DNA from: Flavobacterium sp. YJ01
GTDB taxonomy: Bacteria; Bacteroidota; Bacteroidia; Flavobacteriales; Flavobacteriaceae
Assembly (NCBI RefSeq): GCF_029320955.1
Contig: NZ_CP119757.1
Coordinates: forward strand, 124,001-188,000
Reading direction: 5' to 3'
DNA length: 64,000 nucleotides
Both the position numbers and the translations under genes were made by a program. Position 1 is the stretch's first letter. Every line of letters begins with the position of its first letter. The notes below the pieces were generated by a model that was not told the DNA's origin, made no database searches, and saw only the letters and a list, made by a program, of their open reading frames with translations. This document shows positions 25,202-34,382 of the stretch, piece by piece.

Positions 25202-25726
25202 ATGGATTTCAATAAGATTATAGAACTTGCAAGTTATACTTTACCAGCTTTAGTTACAGGAGTTGTAGCATATCGTTTTTTCGAATTGCATATTAAAAAT
25301 AATGACAGAAAACGCGCTTTTTTATTAAACAAACAAGCTCATAAAGAATCGCTTCCAGTTCGTTTACAAGCTTACGAGCGTATGACTTTATTTTTGGAAC
25401 GTATTAATTTGACGAAATTATTGATTCGAGTTTCTCCGATTTCACAAAATAAACACGATTATGAAAACTTCGTAATCGATCAAATCGAACAAGAATTTGA
25501 ACATAATTTGACTCAACAAATTTATATGTCTGACGAATGTTGGACAATTATTACAACTGCAAAAAATGCAACAATCCAAATGATACGTAAAGCTGCTATG
25601 AGCGATAAAGTGGATAATGCAGACAAACTTCGAGAAGTAATTTTAAACGATTTATTAGAGAAACAATCGCCAAGTAATGCTGCTTTGAGTTTTATAAAAA
25701 GTGAAGTTGCTGACCTTTGGTATTAA
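25202..25726 (+). CDS. conserved flavobacterial protein with one N-terminal helix (DUF7935-like)
   Basis: This 174-residue protein has an N-terminal membrane helix (IIELASYTLPALVTGVVAYRFF). It is followed by a charged, mostly helical soluble part with RLQAYERMTLFLERINLTKL, EQEFEHNLTQQIYMSDECW and ATIQMIRKAA. I have seen this pattern in Bacteroidota as a protein of unknown function. A membrane-anchored helical domain facing the cytoplasm is likely. The gene is followed after 7 bases by another membrane protein and is probably co-transcribed with it. Confidence 0.75.
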   Translation: MDFNKIIELASYTLPALVTGVVAYRFFELHIKNNDRKRAFLLNKQAHKESLPVRLQAYERMTLFLERINLTKLLIRVSPISQNKHDYENFVIDQIEQEFEHNLTQQIYMSDECWTIITTAKNATIQMIRKAAMSDKVDNADKLREVILNDLLEKQSPSNAALSFIKSEVADLWY

Positions 25727-25733
25727 TTAAAAA

Positions 25734-26261
25734 ATGAAAAAGACGCTTTTCTTAATCTCAATTATTGGCTGGTCGCTATGTATTATTATAGTTGCCTTGA
25801 GTTTTCTAAACATTAATTTGCTAAAAACAATGCCATTTTTATTGATTTTACTTCCAGCTGTTTTTGTGGTTTTTATTCCTTCCTTTTTTATAGCCAAAAA
25901 CAATTCTCGCTTAGAAGAATTCAATGAAAACAATAGCAATGGTTTGTTTAACTCAAACTCAATTTCGTTAATTCCATTTTTTGAGAATTGTTCGATGTGG
26001 TTGCTAACAATATTCTTTGTTAGTTTTATAGGAACAGCAATCAGTGCTTCTTTTATGTTTAGCATGGAAAGTGGTGATCCAGTTTTTCTAAACAATGAGT
26101 TTGTTCTAAAATACAGAGGTGAAATTATTAGAAAGATTAGTGAAACAGAATTCAACCATTTAAAACTTTTAAATATTAGATACCAATTCGGTTTTATACT
26201 TGTTTTTTACGCAACTTGTATTTTAGTTTTAAAGCAATTAATCGAATGGGAAAAACTATAA
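25734..26261 (+). CDS. hypothetical four-helix membrane protein
   Basis: This 175-residue protein is not recognised. It has hydrophobic segments at about residues 4-27, 33-52, 85-110 and 150-166. A polar stretch (NNSRLEEFNENNSNG) lies between helices 2 and 3, and a loop before the last helix contains EIIRKISETEFNHLKLLN. It follows the preceding gene by 7 bases and ends 2 bases before the convergent patatin gene. Confidence 0.7.
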   Translation: MKKTLFLISIIGWSLCIIIVALSFLNINLLKTMPFLLILLPAVFVVFIPSFFIAKNNSRLEEFNENNSNGLFNSNSISLIPFFENCSMWLLTIFFVSFIGTAISASFMFSMESGDPVFLNNEFVLKYRGEIIRKISETEFNHLKLLNIRYQFGFILVFYATCILVLKQLIEWEKL

Positions 26262-26263
26262 TC

Positions 26264-27172
26264 TTAAATCAATATCTTGTTATCACTCATAACTTCCGAT
26301 TTATTCTGAGCATATTCATAACCTTGTTCCCACCATTCTTTCATAACATCTTTGTTAAAAATCAAAGCGTTATCGGTTAATTTTATTGGCGTGTAATATA
26401 AGTTAAGTTTCACATTCTTATTGTTTGCCATAAGTTTTCCTATAGCAATATCATGTTTTTCGACTTGATCTAAAGCAATTCGGAACAAATCGATCATTAA
26501 TGAAAACGGATTTTTACCAATTACAGTTTTTGTTGTATTCACTTCTGTTTCAAGCACAATTACATCAATTTCAGTAGCGCCTCTATTAATTGCTTCGCGT
26601 ATCGGAACCAAGCTAGAAAATCCGCCATCACCATATTCGCAATTATTCTTTTCGACCAAACTCATAAACGGAACATAGTTACTTGATATCCAAGACCATT
26701 CGCAAAACTCTTCGTAAGTACAATCTTTTATCGATTTATATTCTGATTCGTTTGTTGTAAAATTAGTAACGGTTACAATGACATCGGTCTTTAATTTTTT
26801 AAGCTTATTAAAATCTGAAAGCAGAAAATTATTCTGAATATATTTTTTCAATCCTTTGCTTTCGCCAAAAGTTCGTTTTCCTTTAAAAAACTGACGCAGA
26901 ACATTAAAGTGATTGATAGTGACAATGTCGACACCGTCTTTATTTTTTACCACAAACGGACAAATATTAAAAATACTTGCCATGGTAACGTTGGTATAAA
27001 CAGAATGAATTTTTTTGATATGACCGAGAGCCAAATGCGGAATTAATAAACTTCCTGTTGAAGTGCCTAAAAACAAATCATATTCGTGTTTTTTTTCTTC
27101 AATTAAATATTGGGCAACACCGCCAGCAAAAGCGCCTTTACTGCCACCACCAGAAATAACCAATGCTCTCAT
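26264..27172 (-). CDS. patatin-like phospholipase
   Basis: This 302-residue protein has the complete patatin catalytic set. The oxyanion hole is SGGGSKGAFAGG at residue 7. The nucleophile elbow is GTSTG near residue 37, and the catalytic aspartate is in YGDGGFSS near residue 196. No signal peptide is present, so it acts in the cytoplasm or at the inner face of the membrane. The family hydrolyses acyl esters of phospholipids. The last 60 residues are helical and may bind the membrane. Confidence 0.93.
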   Translation of the reverse strand: MRALVISGGGSKGAFAGGVAQYLIEEKKHEYDLFLGTSTGSLLIPHLALGHIKKIHSVYTNVTMASIFNICPFVVKNKDGVDIVTINHFNVLRQFFKGKRTFGESKGLKKYIQNNFLLSDFNKLKKLKTDVIVTVTNFTTNESEYKSIKDCTYEEFCEWSWISSNYVPFMSLVEKNNCEYGDGGFSSLVPIREAINRGATEIDVIVLETEVNTTKTVIGKNPFSLMIDLFRIALDQVEKHDIAIGKLMANNKNVKLNLYYTPIKLTDNALIFNKDVMKEWWEQGYEYAQNKSEVMSDNKILI

Positions 27173-27209
27173 AAATTGTAATGTAGGTTTTGTTTTTGGA
27201 TTTTATTTT

Positions 27210-27290
27210 AGAGAAAAGAATATAGAAAATAGAATAAAGACTTCAACTCGCTCTATTTTCTATATTCTTTTCTCTATTTTCTATTCTTTC
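27210..27290. repeat. intergenic inverted repeat, 'agaatatagaaaatag' family
   Basis: The left arm agagaaaagaatatagaaa, continuing atag, pairs with ctattttctatattc ttttctct. Fragments of the same words occur at 20480-20520 and 20995-21030. It lies between the M1 peptidase and patatin genes. Confidence 0.6.
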
Positions 27291-29341
27291 AACAAACGAT
27301 TTAATTGAAACTGTTCATCGGGTGTCAAATTAGGCAAAATTCTATTAAATGACGCACGCATTTCAGGATTTTTTAACAGAAGTCGAATTGTATCTCTTCC
27401 AAACTTTGAAAATTGCCACATATGATGCGTTGTGGCTTTTACTAAATTACTCAAAACCTGATCGTTAATAATTTTAAAAGCAATAAGTTTTTCTAACGCA
27501 TTTTGTCTTGTTGTAGCTTCATATTTTGTGGATGAAAATGCTATTAATTCATTGATTAAAGATTCTGAATCATTACTGTAACCGTTTGTTGACAAGGCCA
27601 AAGAAAGCCATAAAGTACGCAGATTAAAGTCGTTGAATCCAATCCAATTTTTTGATTTGTCTAAATATTCTGTTCTATGATCGGGAAAGTTTCTCCATAA
27701 CCAATACAATGCAATTTCTTGAGTTTGATATGATTTATCGTTTAATAAAGTTTCGTAATTCTGTCTAAAATCTTCTGGAATTTTAGTTAATATTTCTGCC
27801 ACGTTTTGACGAACTTTTACATTATTCGTTTCTAAAGCTAAAAGCAAAAGATCTTTCTTGGCTTCATATTTTTCATTCTCCAACTGATCAACAACCGCTT
27901 CTTTAACAGACTCATAAAAATCAGATTCTAGAACATTTTTCAAAACATCTATTTTATCTGCTAAAGGCGTTTTTTTCAATTTGTCGATTTCTAATCGTTT
28001 CTGAATCGTTTTATTTTTACTCAATAAAGCGTTGGCTGTCGGAGTATCAAAAGCGGTAGATTCTAACCAAGTTTTTTGGAATTTATCCAAATCAAAATCT
28101 GAAACTTTTCGTATTTCATCAAAGAAATTTTGAGTGTTTACCGCTTGATAAGCGTATTTGTTTAAATAATTTTTAATAGCTTTTTTAAACGCTTTATCGC
28201 CAATTGATTCGTGCAAAACGAATAATGTCCACGCTCCTTTTTCATAAAAAGTAAGTGAACTTGCTTTTGCATTCAAAACCGGAATTGTATCTGTTCTTGA
28301 AGCAAACTTTATCTGTTGCGCTGTATCGTATAATTTTGAATAAAAATAGTCTTCTCCGTAAATGTCTTTTTCGGCAAGCAAAGCAAAATAAGTCGCGAAA
28401 CCTTCCTGAAGCCAATGATGCGTGCTGCTTTCGGCTGTAATTAAATCTCCAAACCAATGATGTGCCAATTCGTGCGCGTCTACGTTGGTGTAATTTCTAT
28501 CGCAAAATCCGATGGAGTCTACCACGTAACGCGTTGCAAAAAGTGTTGATGTTGTATTTTCCATTCCTGCATATAAAAAATCCCTAACTGGAAGCTGTCT
28601 ATTAATCTGCCACGGATATTTTACGCCAATTTCCTTTTCTAAAAAATCAAAAATTCGTTTAGAATAACGGTACGTTGGCTCAAAACGATCTGAATCTTTA
28701 GGCTCGTAATAATATTCTAACGGAATTCTAGTTTTCGACTTAAATTCTTTTTTATCAAATTTTCCAATCGCCAACATTAATAAATACGAACTCATTGGTT
28801 TTTGCATTTGATATTGCCAAAAATTCAGGTTTCCGTTTGTTGTTTTTTCTTTTAAAAGTCCGTTTGAAACCACCTGATAATCTTTGTCATAAGAAACTCC
28901 GAGATTGAAAATTAGTTTTTCATTCACGTCATCAAAACTTGGAAACCAATTACTGGTGTATCTGCCCTGTCCTTGTGTCCAGATTTGTACTTCATTATTT
29001 TCAATATCAACAAAATACAACGCCTGTTTTGGTTTTGCAATATAATTGAAAGTCAAATTATTTTGTCCTTTTTTGAAAGGAAAAACCAATTTTAATTGCT
29101 TTGTTGTATTTATAAAAACGATCTCTTTTTCGTTGATTTTCACATTTGAAAATTCCATGTTTTTTGCGTCAAGCGAAATGGTATCGCAGTCTTTTAAAAC
29201 CTCAAATTCAAAATCAACCGTTCCAGAAATTGTTTTTTCTTTTGAATTTAAAGACAATTGACCTGAAACAGATTTAAAATCAACACATTGAGTTTGCTGT
29301 GCAAAAAGAAAACTGGTAAATAATAGAAAAATGTATTTCAT
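27281..29341 (-). CDS. M1 family metallopeptidase (exported aminopeptidase)
   Basis: This 686-residue protein has a signal peptide (MKYIFLLFTSFLFAQQ). The N-terminal beta-sandwich is followed by a thermolysin-like catalytic domain. The substrate-binding motif is AGMEN at 258-262. The zinc site HELAHHW is at 290-296, with the third ligand E313 eighteen residues after H294. The C-terminal half is helical with ARM/HEAT-like repeats. It removes N-terminal amino acids from peptides in the periplasm. The C-terminus has no T9SS sorting domain that I can see. A -7 box lies just upstream. Confidence 0.93.
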   Translation of the reverse strand: MKYIFLLFTSFLFAQQTQCVDFKSVSGQLSLNSKEKTISGTVDFEFEVLKDCDTISLDAKNMEFSNVKINEKEIVFINTTKQLKLVFPFKKGQNNLTFNYIAKPKQALYFVDIENNEVQIWTQGQGRYTSNWFPSFDDVNEKLIFNLGVSYDKDYQVVSNGLLKEKTTNGNLNFWQYQMQKPMSSYLLMLAIGKFDKKEFKSKTRIPLEYYYEPKDSDRFEPTYRYSKRIFDFLEKEIGVKYPWQINRQLPVRDFLYAGMENTTSTLFATRYVVDSIGFCDRNYTNVDAHELAHHWFGDLITAESSTHHWLQEGFATYFALLAEKDIYGEDYFYSKLYDTAQQIKFASRTDTIPVLNAKASSLTFYEKGAWTLFVLHESIGDKAFKKAIKNYLNKYAYQAVNTQNFFDEIRKVSDFDLDKFQKTWLESTAFDTPTANALLSKNKTIQKRLEIDKLKKTPLADKIDVLKNVLESDFYESVKEAVVDQLENEKYEAKKDLLLLALETNNVKVRQNVAEILTKIPEDFRQNYETLLNDKSYQTQEIALYWLWRNFPDHRTEYLDKSKNWIGFNDFNLRTLWLSLALSTNGYSNDSESLINELIAFSSTKYEATTRQNALEKLIAFKIINDQVLSNLVKATTHHMWQFSKFGRDTIRLLLKNPEMRASFNRILPNLTPDEQFQLNRLLKE

Positions 29342-29367
29342 TGAAAAGAATTTTGAAGGCGAAATTC

Positions 29368-29375
29368 CAAAGTTA
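29368..29375 (-). promoter_or_regulatory. -7 promoter element for the M1 peptidase
   Basis: On the minus strand this reads TAACTTTG, 26 bases before the start codon at 29341. Confidence 0.5.
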
Positions 29376-29436
29376 CAAACCTTTCATCAACAAATAGAAT
29401 GAAATTTGTAAGTTTACCGTATTAAAATTCCAAATT

Positions 29437-30177
29437 GTGTCTGTACCTCAAAAAGCCTTATTTAATTGGAGCAGCGGAAAAGATTCTGCTCTTGCTTTGT
29501 ATAAAATTCTTCAAAATCCTGCTTATAAAATTGAATGTTTACTAACAAGTGTAAACCAACATTATCAGCGAATTTCTATGCACGGCGTTCGTGTTGACTT
29601 ATTAAAGGCACAAGCAGAAAGTATTGGAATTCCGTTAAAAATAATGGAAATTCCAGAAATGCCAACAATGGAAATTTATGAAAATGTAATGACCGAAACA
29701 TTATCCGAATTAAAAAATAATGGCATAACACATTCTGTTTTTGGTGATATTTTTTTGGAAGATTTACGTCAATATAGAGAAAATCAATTAGCAAAAATCG
29801 ATTTTAAAGACGTTTTTCCAATTTGGAAAATTCCAACAAAAGAATTAATTCAAGAATTTATTTCGCTAGGATTTAAAACTATTGTGGTTTGCGTAAACGA
29901 AAAATATTTGGACAAAAGTTTTGTTGGCAGAATAATCGATCAGGATTTCATAAATGATTTGCCTGAAAATGTTGATGTTTGCGGCGAAAATGGTGAATTT
30001 CACACTTTTGCGTTCGACGGACCTATTTTTTCAAAACCAATTGAGTTTGAAATTGGTGAAATTGTGTATCGTAAATATGAAAAACCAAAAACAGATTCTT
30101 CGAATACTGCATGCGACACAAATGAAGAAACTGCTTTTGATTTTGGATTTTGGTATTGCGATTTAGTTTCTAAATAG
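29437..30177 (+). CDS. Dph6-like ATP pyrophosphatase (diphthine-ammonia ligase family)
   Basis: This 246-residue protein starts at a GTG and has the PP-loop NWSSGKDSALALYKIL at residue 10. It also carries GVRVDLLKAQAESIGIPL, VFGDIFLEDLRQYRE and the family end CGENGEFHTFAFDGPIF. In eukaryotes and archaea Dph6 amidates diphthine on EF-2. Bacteria lack diphthamide, so the bacterial members must act on something else. The cysteine and acidic residues around the last motif are kept. It is divergent from the M1 peptidase. Confidence 0.88.
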   Translation: MSVPQKALFNWSSGKDSALALYKILQNPAYKIECLLTSVNQHYQRISMHGVRVDLLKAQAESIGIPLKIMEIPEMPTMEIYENVMTETLSELKNNGITHSVFGDIFLEDLRQYRENQLAKIDFKDVFPIWKIPTKELIQEFISLGFKTIVVCVNEKYLDKSFVGRIIDQDFINDLPENVDVCGENGEFHTFAFDGPIFSKPIEFEIGEIVYRKYEKPKTDSSNTACDTNEETAFDFGFWYCDLVSK

Positions 30178-30180
30178 TAT

Positions 30181-30720
30181 TTATTCTGAATACATTTTAA
30201 GCAAATTAGTAACTGTATTCCAATTACGCATTGTAGCAGTTACGTTTAGTTTTTTCTCAATATATTTTTGATCAAATCGAGTTTTTCCGGCTCCAACAGC
30301 ATATTTAACAAAAATTCTGTTTTCGTCAATACTTGCTTCATCTGGTTTAAACTGACTGATTTTTAAATCATTTATGATTTCTTTTTTTAAACTTGTAGAA
30401 ACAAAAGCAACGTAAAGCTTTTTGTTATCAATATCTTTCTCTTTCAAAAAAGGATTATTTGCAAAACAAGATTCCAGGTTTTCTTTGGTAACCATAACAA
30501 CAGGAACTTCATGTCCGAAAACTTTAAAAATCTCCTGTTTAATCATAAAACCCACTTTCGAAGCTTCTTCTTCACTATCAATAAAAACATTTCCAGATTG
30601 CATATACGTTCTAACATTTTGAAAACCAATATTTTCTAACATTGCTTTCAAAGCTTCCATTTTCATCATATTGTGTCCCGAAACGTTTATTCCGCGTAAA
30701 AGTGCTAAGTGTGTTGTCAT
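30181..30720 (-). CDS. DUF1697 family protein
   Basis: This 179-residue protein has the family pattern ALLRGINVSGHNMMKMEALK at residue 7, then YMQSGNVFID, VMVTKENLESCFANNPFL, and the C-terminal RNWNTVTNLLKM. The family is widespread and cytoplasmic, with unknown biochemical function. A terminator separates it from the upstream lipoprotein genes on the same strand. Confidence 0.9.
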   Translation of the reverse strand: MTTHLALLRGINVSGHNMMKMEALKAMLENIGFQNVRTYMQSGNVFIDSEEEASKVGFMIKQEIFKVFGHEVPVVMVTKENLESCFANNPFLKEKDIDNKKLYVAFVSTSLKKEIINDLKISQFKPDEASIDENRIFVKYAVGAGKTRFDQKYIEKKLNVTATMRNWNTVTNLLKMYSE

Positions 30721-30743
30721 GATCTTAAATTTATTAAAAAAGA

Positions 30744-30775
30744 AAAAGTATTCAATTCTTAAACTGAATACTTTT
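30744..30775 (-). terminator. intrinsic terminator after the lipoprotein pair
   Basis: On the minus strand the stem arms are aaaagtattc and gaatactttt, followed by a T-rich run. It lies between the 134-aa lipoprotein gene and the DUF1697 gene. Confidence 0.65.
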
Positions 30776-30798
30776 AATTCTACGCAAACTTACGGTTT

Positions 30799-31203
30799 TT
30801 ATTTTGCTTTCTTAAATGCCTTATATCTCCCGCATACTGATGCCTGATCCACCAAATAATCAGTTTCTTGTAATTTATAATTTTCAATTAATGCACCACT
30901 CGTGCAATTTGATATCGATTCGTTAGCGCTCGGATAAGTTAAAACAAAACTGGTTCCAGTTTCATTTTTTATAATCTCATATTGCCCCGATAGAGATTTA
31001 TTACCATTAGTAGAAGGTATTGTTTTAACAAACTTTTTATCTTTTTTAAATACATAATAAACCTCGAAACCAGCAATAGAATTAGCAGCAGGATCTGGAA
31101 CCTCCATCCATTTTCCGTAATAAATTGAATTAGGAGAGGCATCGTCTTTAGAACAAGAGATAAGTGAAATCAGTAATACAATTAATAGTCCATTTTTTTT
31201 CAT
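30799..31203 (-). CDS. small lipoprotein, duplicate B
   Basis: This 134-residue protein has the lipoprotein signal MKKNGLLIVLLISLISC with lipobox LISC. The mature part begins SKDDASPNSIYYGKWMEV and has the strand pattern of small lipocalin-like proteins (VYYVFKKDKKFVKT, SGQYEIIKNE), with two further cysteines in ISNCTSG and ASVCGRY. It is a tandem paralogue of the next gene, 12 bases away. Its function is unknown. It is probably in the periplasm or at the outer membrane. Confidence 0.75.
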   Translation of the reverse strand: MKKNGLLIVLLISLISCSKDDASPNSIYYGKWMEVPDPAANSIAGFEVYYVFKKDKKFVKTIPSTNGNKSLSGQYEIIKNETGTSFVLTYPSANESISNCTSGALIENYKLQETDYLVDQASVCGRYKAFKKAK

Positions 31204-31215
31204 TTTTACTAGTTT

Positions 31216-31650
31216 TTAGTTTGATTTATCATAGCTAAGCAAAGGTCCATCGCAAATCCCCCAAGTGCTGAATAGTTTTCCAACGGTTTTAATGATATAT
31301 AGATTTTCTGTTAAATTTCCAGTGCAAGTTCCTATTATATCGTTTTGCGCACCATAAATTAAAGTCAATTGAGTTTGTTCTGAAGTTTCAACAACAGTAT
31401 AAGTGCCAAAAACAGTAGTTTTTTTATTGTCTTTAATTCTTGTTTTAGAAAACTTACCGCTAGAACTAAAAATATAGCTTTCCTGCCATTCCATAATATC
31501 TATCGAATTTGCTGAGGGATTTTTATTTCTACTCATGCTTGTTAAGTTCCATTTACCATGGTAATCTGCAGTTGGCGTATTGTCATTATCATCATTAGAG
31601 CAAGAGATAAGTGAAATCAGTAATACAATTAATAGTCCAATTTTTTTCAT
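31216..31650 (-). CDS. small lipoprotein, duplicate A
   Basis: This 144-residue protein has the signal MKKIGLLIVLLISLISC, nearly identical to that of its neighbour at the DNA level. The mature part (SNDDNDNTPTADYHGKWNL) follows the same plan: GKW at the start, a sheet-rich middle (YIFSSSGKFSKTRI, FGTYTVVE) and a C-terminal CDG. The mature halves have diverged while the signal DNA has not, which points to a recent duplication or conversion. Its function is unknown. Confidence 0.75.
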   Translation of the reverse strand: MKKIGLLIVLLISLISCSNDDNDNTPTADYHGKWNLTSMSRNKNPSANSIDIMEWQESYIFSSSGKFSKTRIKDNKKTTVFGTYTVVETSEQTQLTLIYGAQNDIIGTCTGNLTENLYIIKTVGKLFSTWGICDGPLLSYDKSN

Positions 31651-32060
31651 TTTTACAAGTTTTAAGGATTCGTTTATTATTAAGATTTTACTTCCTTAAA
31701 ATAGTTGCGTCACTACATTGCAACTTAACAATAAGATAATATTCAAGTAGTTGAAAATCTCGTTTGCATTTCAAATTGAATCAAAAAAAAACTCCGCCAA
31801 AAAAAATTAACGGAGCCTTAAACAATTTGAATTAGTAAGCATTGTTTAAATAATGTATTGTTAAGATTGCACTGTTTACAAAAGGTTGCGTCTGAAATGA
31901 AAATTTTAACAATGAAAGATTCAAGTTCTGAAAATAGAATTCATTTTCAAATTTCCTAATTAAAATCTATCTTCGCTTTCCAATTAAATTCCAATAAAAA
32001 AATCTAAATCCCAATTCCCTTTAATCTAAAATCTAAAGTCAAAAAAACTAAAATTTTTCC
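31651..32060. other. 410-base gap with an orphan hairpin and repeat words
   Basis: This divergent gap lies between the lipoprotein pair and recG. It holds a terminator-like hairpin at 31783-31815 and, from about 31955, words such as aatctaaaatctaaag related to the repeat at 1383-1500. I see no protein gene and no clean -7 box. Confidence 0.5.
31783..31815 (-). terminator. orphan terminator-like hairpin
   Basis: On the minus strand ctccg and cggag form a short stem followed by nine T residues. No minus-strand gene ends here. It could end a small RNA or attenuate the lipoprotein operon. Confidence 0.4.
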
Positions 32061-34169
32061 ATGTCTAATAATCTCCTTGAAACTCCAATTGAATACTTAA
32101 AAGGCGTTGGTCCGAGTCGCGGGCAATTGCTTCGTAAGGAATTGGGCATTCATAAATACGGAGATTTAGTCAATTTTTTTCCAAATAGATACATTGACAG
32201 AACACGTTATTATAAGATTAATGAATTGCAGAATACAGGTTCTGAAGTTCAGATTATTGGAAAAATAATTCACATCAAGACGGTTGAATTTGCTAAAAAC
32301 AAAAAGCGTCTTGTTGCTACTTTTGTAGACGATACGGGGCAAATTGATTTAAATTGGTTTCAAGGCCATAAATGGATTCGAGAAAGTTTAAAACTAAATG
32401 AAACGATTGTAATCTTCGGAAAATGTTCTCTTTACGGAAGCCAATTTAGTATGGCGCATCCTGAAATTGAATTATTAAGCGAACATGAAAAAAGCCTTCG
32501 TTCGGCAATGCAACCCGTATATCCTTCAACGGAAGCTTTGGCGAATAAAGGCATTTCAAACCGGACTATTAATAAAATAATGGAACAGCTTTTTCTAGAA
32601 ACACAAGCTTTGTTTACAGAAACCTTTCCTCCTTTTTTAATCGAAGAACTAAAATTGATTCCGAGAAGAGCGGCATTATTTAATATTCATTTTCCGAAGA
32701 GTGCAGAAATTTTAGCTAAAGCACAATTCCGATTAAAGTTTGAAGAATTATTTTTCATTCAGCTTCAGTTAATTACTAAAAATCTAATTAGAAAACATAA
32801 AATAAAGGGACATCCGTTTGCTAAAGTTGGAGAACTTTTTAATGAGTTCTATCAAAATCATTTGCCATTTGATTTAACAAATGCTCAAAAAAGAGTAATC
32901 AAAGAAATTCGAACCGATATGGGAAGCAATGCCCAAATGAATCGTCTTTTGCAAGGAGATGTTGGTTCTGGAAAAACAATTGTCGCCTTTATGAGCATGC
33001 TATTAGCAATTGATAATGGTTTTCAAGCCTGCCTGATGGCACCAACTGAAATTTTGGCCAATCAGCATTTTCTTGGTTTGTCGGAATTTGCTCGAACACT
33101 AAATATCAATATTAGAATCCTGACTGGCTCTACTAAAACTTCAGAAAGAAAGATTATTCATGAAGAATTAGAAAGTGGCGAACTTAAAATTTTAATCGGA
33201 ACTCATGCTTTATTGGAAGATAAAGTAAAATTTCAGAATTTGGGACTTGCCGTAATTGATGAGCAACATCGTTTTGGAGTTGAACAACGTTCCAAATTAT
33301 GGAAGAAAAATGATATTCCACCACACGTTTTAGTAATGACAGCAACGCCGATTCCGCGAACATTGGCAATGAGTTTATACGGCGATCTGGATATTTCTGT
33401 AATCGATGAATTACCGCCTGGAAGAAAGCCAATTCAAACCGTTCATCGATTTGATTCGAATCGTTTGAAAGTCTGGAAATTTCTTCGTGATGAAATTGCA
33501 AAAGGCAGACAGATTTACATTGTTTATCCGTTGATTCAGGAATCTGAAAAAATGGATTATAAGGATTTAATGGACGGTTATGAAAGTATTTCTCGTGATT
33601 TTCCGCTTCCTCAATATTCGATTTCCATTTTGCATGGAAAAATGAAACCTGCCGACAAAGATTCTGAAATGAAACGTTTTTCTGAAGGGAAAACCAATAT
33701 CATGGTTGCCACAACGGTTATTGAAGTTGGAGTAAATGTACCAAATGCCAGTGTAATGATTATTGAAAGTGCAGAAAGATTTGGACTTTCGCAATTGCAC
33801 CAATTACGCGGACGTGTCGGACGTGGCGCCGAACAGAGTTATTGTATTTTAATGACAGGCCATAAATTAAGTTCTGACAGCAAAACCAGAATGGAAACTA
33901 TGGTTCAGACCAATGACGGTTTCGAAATTGCCGAAGTAGATCTTAAACTTCGTGGACCAGGTGATTTAATGGGAACCCAGCAAAGCGGTGTTCTAAATCT
34001 TCAGATTGCAGATATTGTAAAAGATAGAGAAATTTTATCTTTAGCTCGTAACTACGCTATGAAAATCTTAAAAGAAGATTCTGCATTGCAAAAACCAGAA
34101 AATGCCATTCTAAGAGCTATTTTCATCGAATTGACTAAGAAGAAAAATATTTGGAATTATATTTCGTAA
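32061..34169 (+). CDS. recG: ATP-dependent DNA helicase RecG
   Basis: This 702-residue protein has the RecG wedge domain in the N-terminal third (LKGVGPSRGQLLRKELGIHK, an OB fold around residues 60-150). Superfamily 2 helicase motifs follow: LLQGDVGSGKTIVAF (I), VIDEQHRFGVEQR (II, DEQH), MTATPIPRTLAMSLYGDLD (III), ATTVIEVGVNVPNA (V) and QLRGRVGRG (VI). It reverses stalled replication forks and processes recombination intermediates. It stands alone. Confidence 0.96.
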   Translation: MSNNLLETPIEYLKGVGPSRGQLLRKELGIHKYGDLVNFFPNRYIDRTRYYKINELQNTGSEVQIIGKIIHIKTVEFAKNKKRLVATFVDDTGQIDLNWFQGHKWIRESLKLNETIVIFGKCSLYGSQFSMAHPEIELLSEHEKSLRSAMQPVYPSTEALANKGISNRTINKIMEQLFLETQALFTETFPPFLIEELKLIPRRAALFNIHFPKSAEILAKAQFRLKFEELFFIQLQLITKNLIRKHKIKGHPFAKVGELFNEFYQNHLPFDLTNAQKRVIKEIRTDMGSNAQMNRLLQGDVGSGKTIVAFMSMLLAIDNGFQACLMAPTEILANQHFLGLSEFARTLNINIRILTGSTKTSERKIIHEELESGELKILIGTHALLEDKVKFQNLGLAVIDEQHRFGVEQRSKLWKKNDIPPHVLVMTATPIPRTLAMSLYGDLDISVIDELPPGRKPIQTVHRFDSNRLKVWKFLRDEIAKGRQIYIVYPLIQESEKMDYKDLMDGYESISRDFPLPQYSISILHGKMKPADKDSEMKRFSEGKTNIMVATTVIEVGVNVPNASVMIIESAERFGLSQLHQLRGRVGRGAEQSYCILMTGHKLSSDSKTRMETMVQTNDGFEIAEVDLKLRGPGDLMGTQQSGVLNLQIADIVKDREILSLARNYAMKILKEDSALQKPENAILRAIFIELTKKKNIWNYIS

Positions 34170-34255
34170 GGTTCAAAGGAACAAAGGTTCAAAGGGACAA
34201 AGTTACAAGTCAAACTAGTAAGCCTCTGAACCTTTGAACCTTTGTCGCTTTGCAA
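34168..34255. repeat. intergenic 'aaaggttcaaagg' inverted repeat, copy 1
   Basis: The left arm is aaggttcaaaggaacaaagg with further ttcaaagggacaaag. The right arm is cctctgaacctttgaac then ctttgtcgctttgc. It follows recG and belongs with the element at 45016-45165. Confidence 0.65.
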
Positions 34256-34382
34256 CTTCAAAAAAAAACTTCACTGCATCAGACTCAAAACATTTGTTAA
34301 GTTTTTATTCAGGTGATTTAGATTTGTTGGGGGGCAAATTTAAGGTTGAATAATTTCAGCTGACACAATGAAGTATTTCTAT

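Noticed and set aside
33184..33501. Open frame of 105 aa on the minus strand inside recG
   Set aside because: It is antisense to helicase motifs II and III, with no start context or domain.
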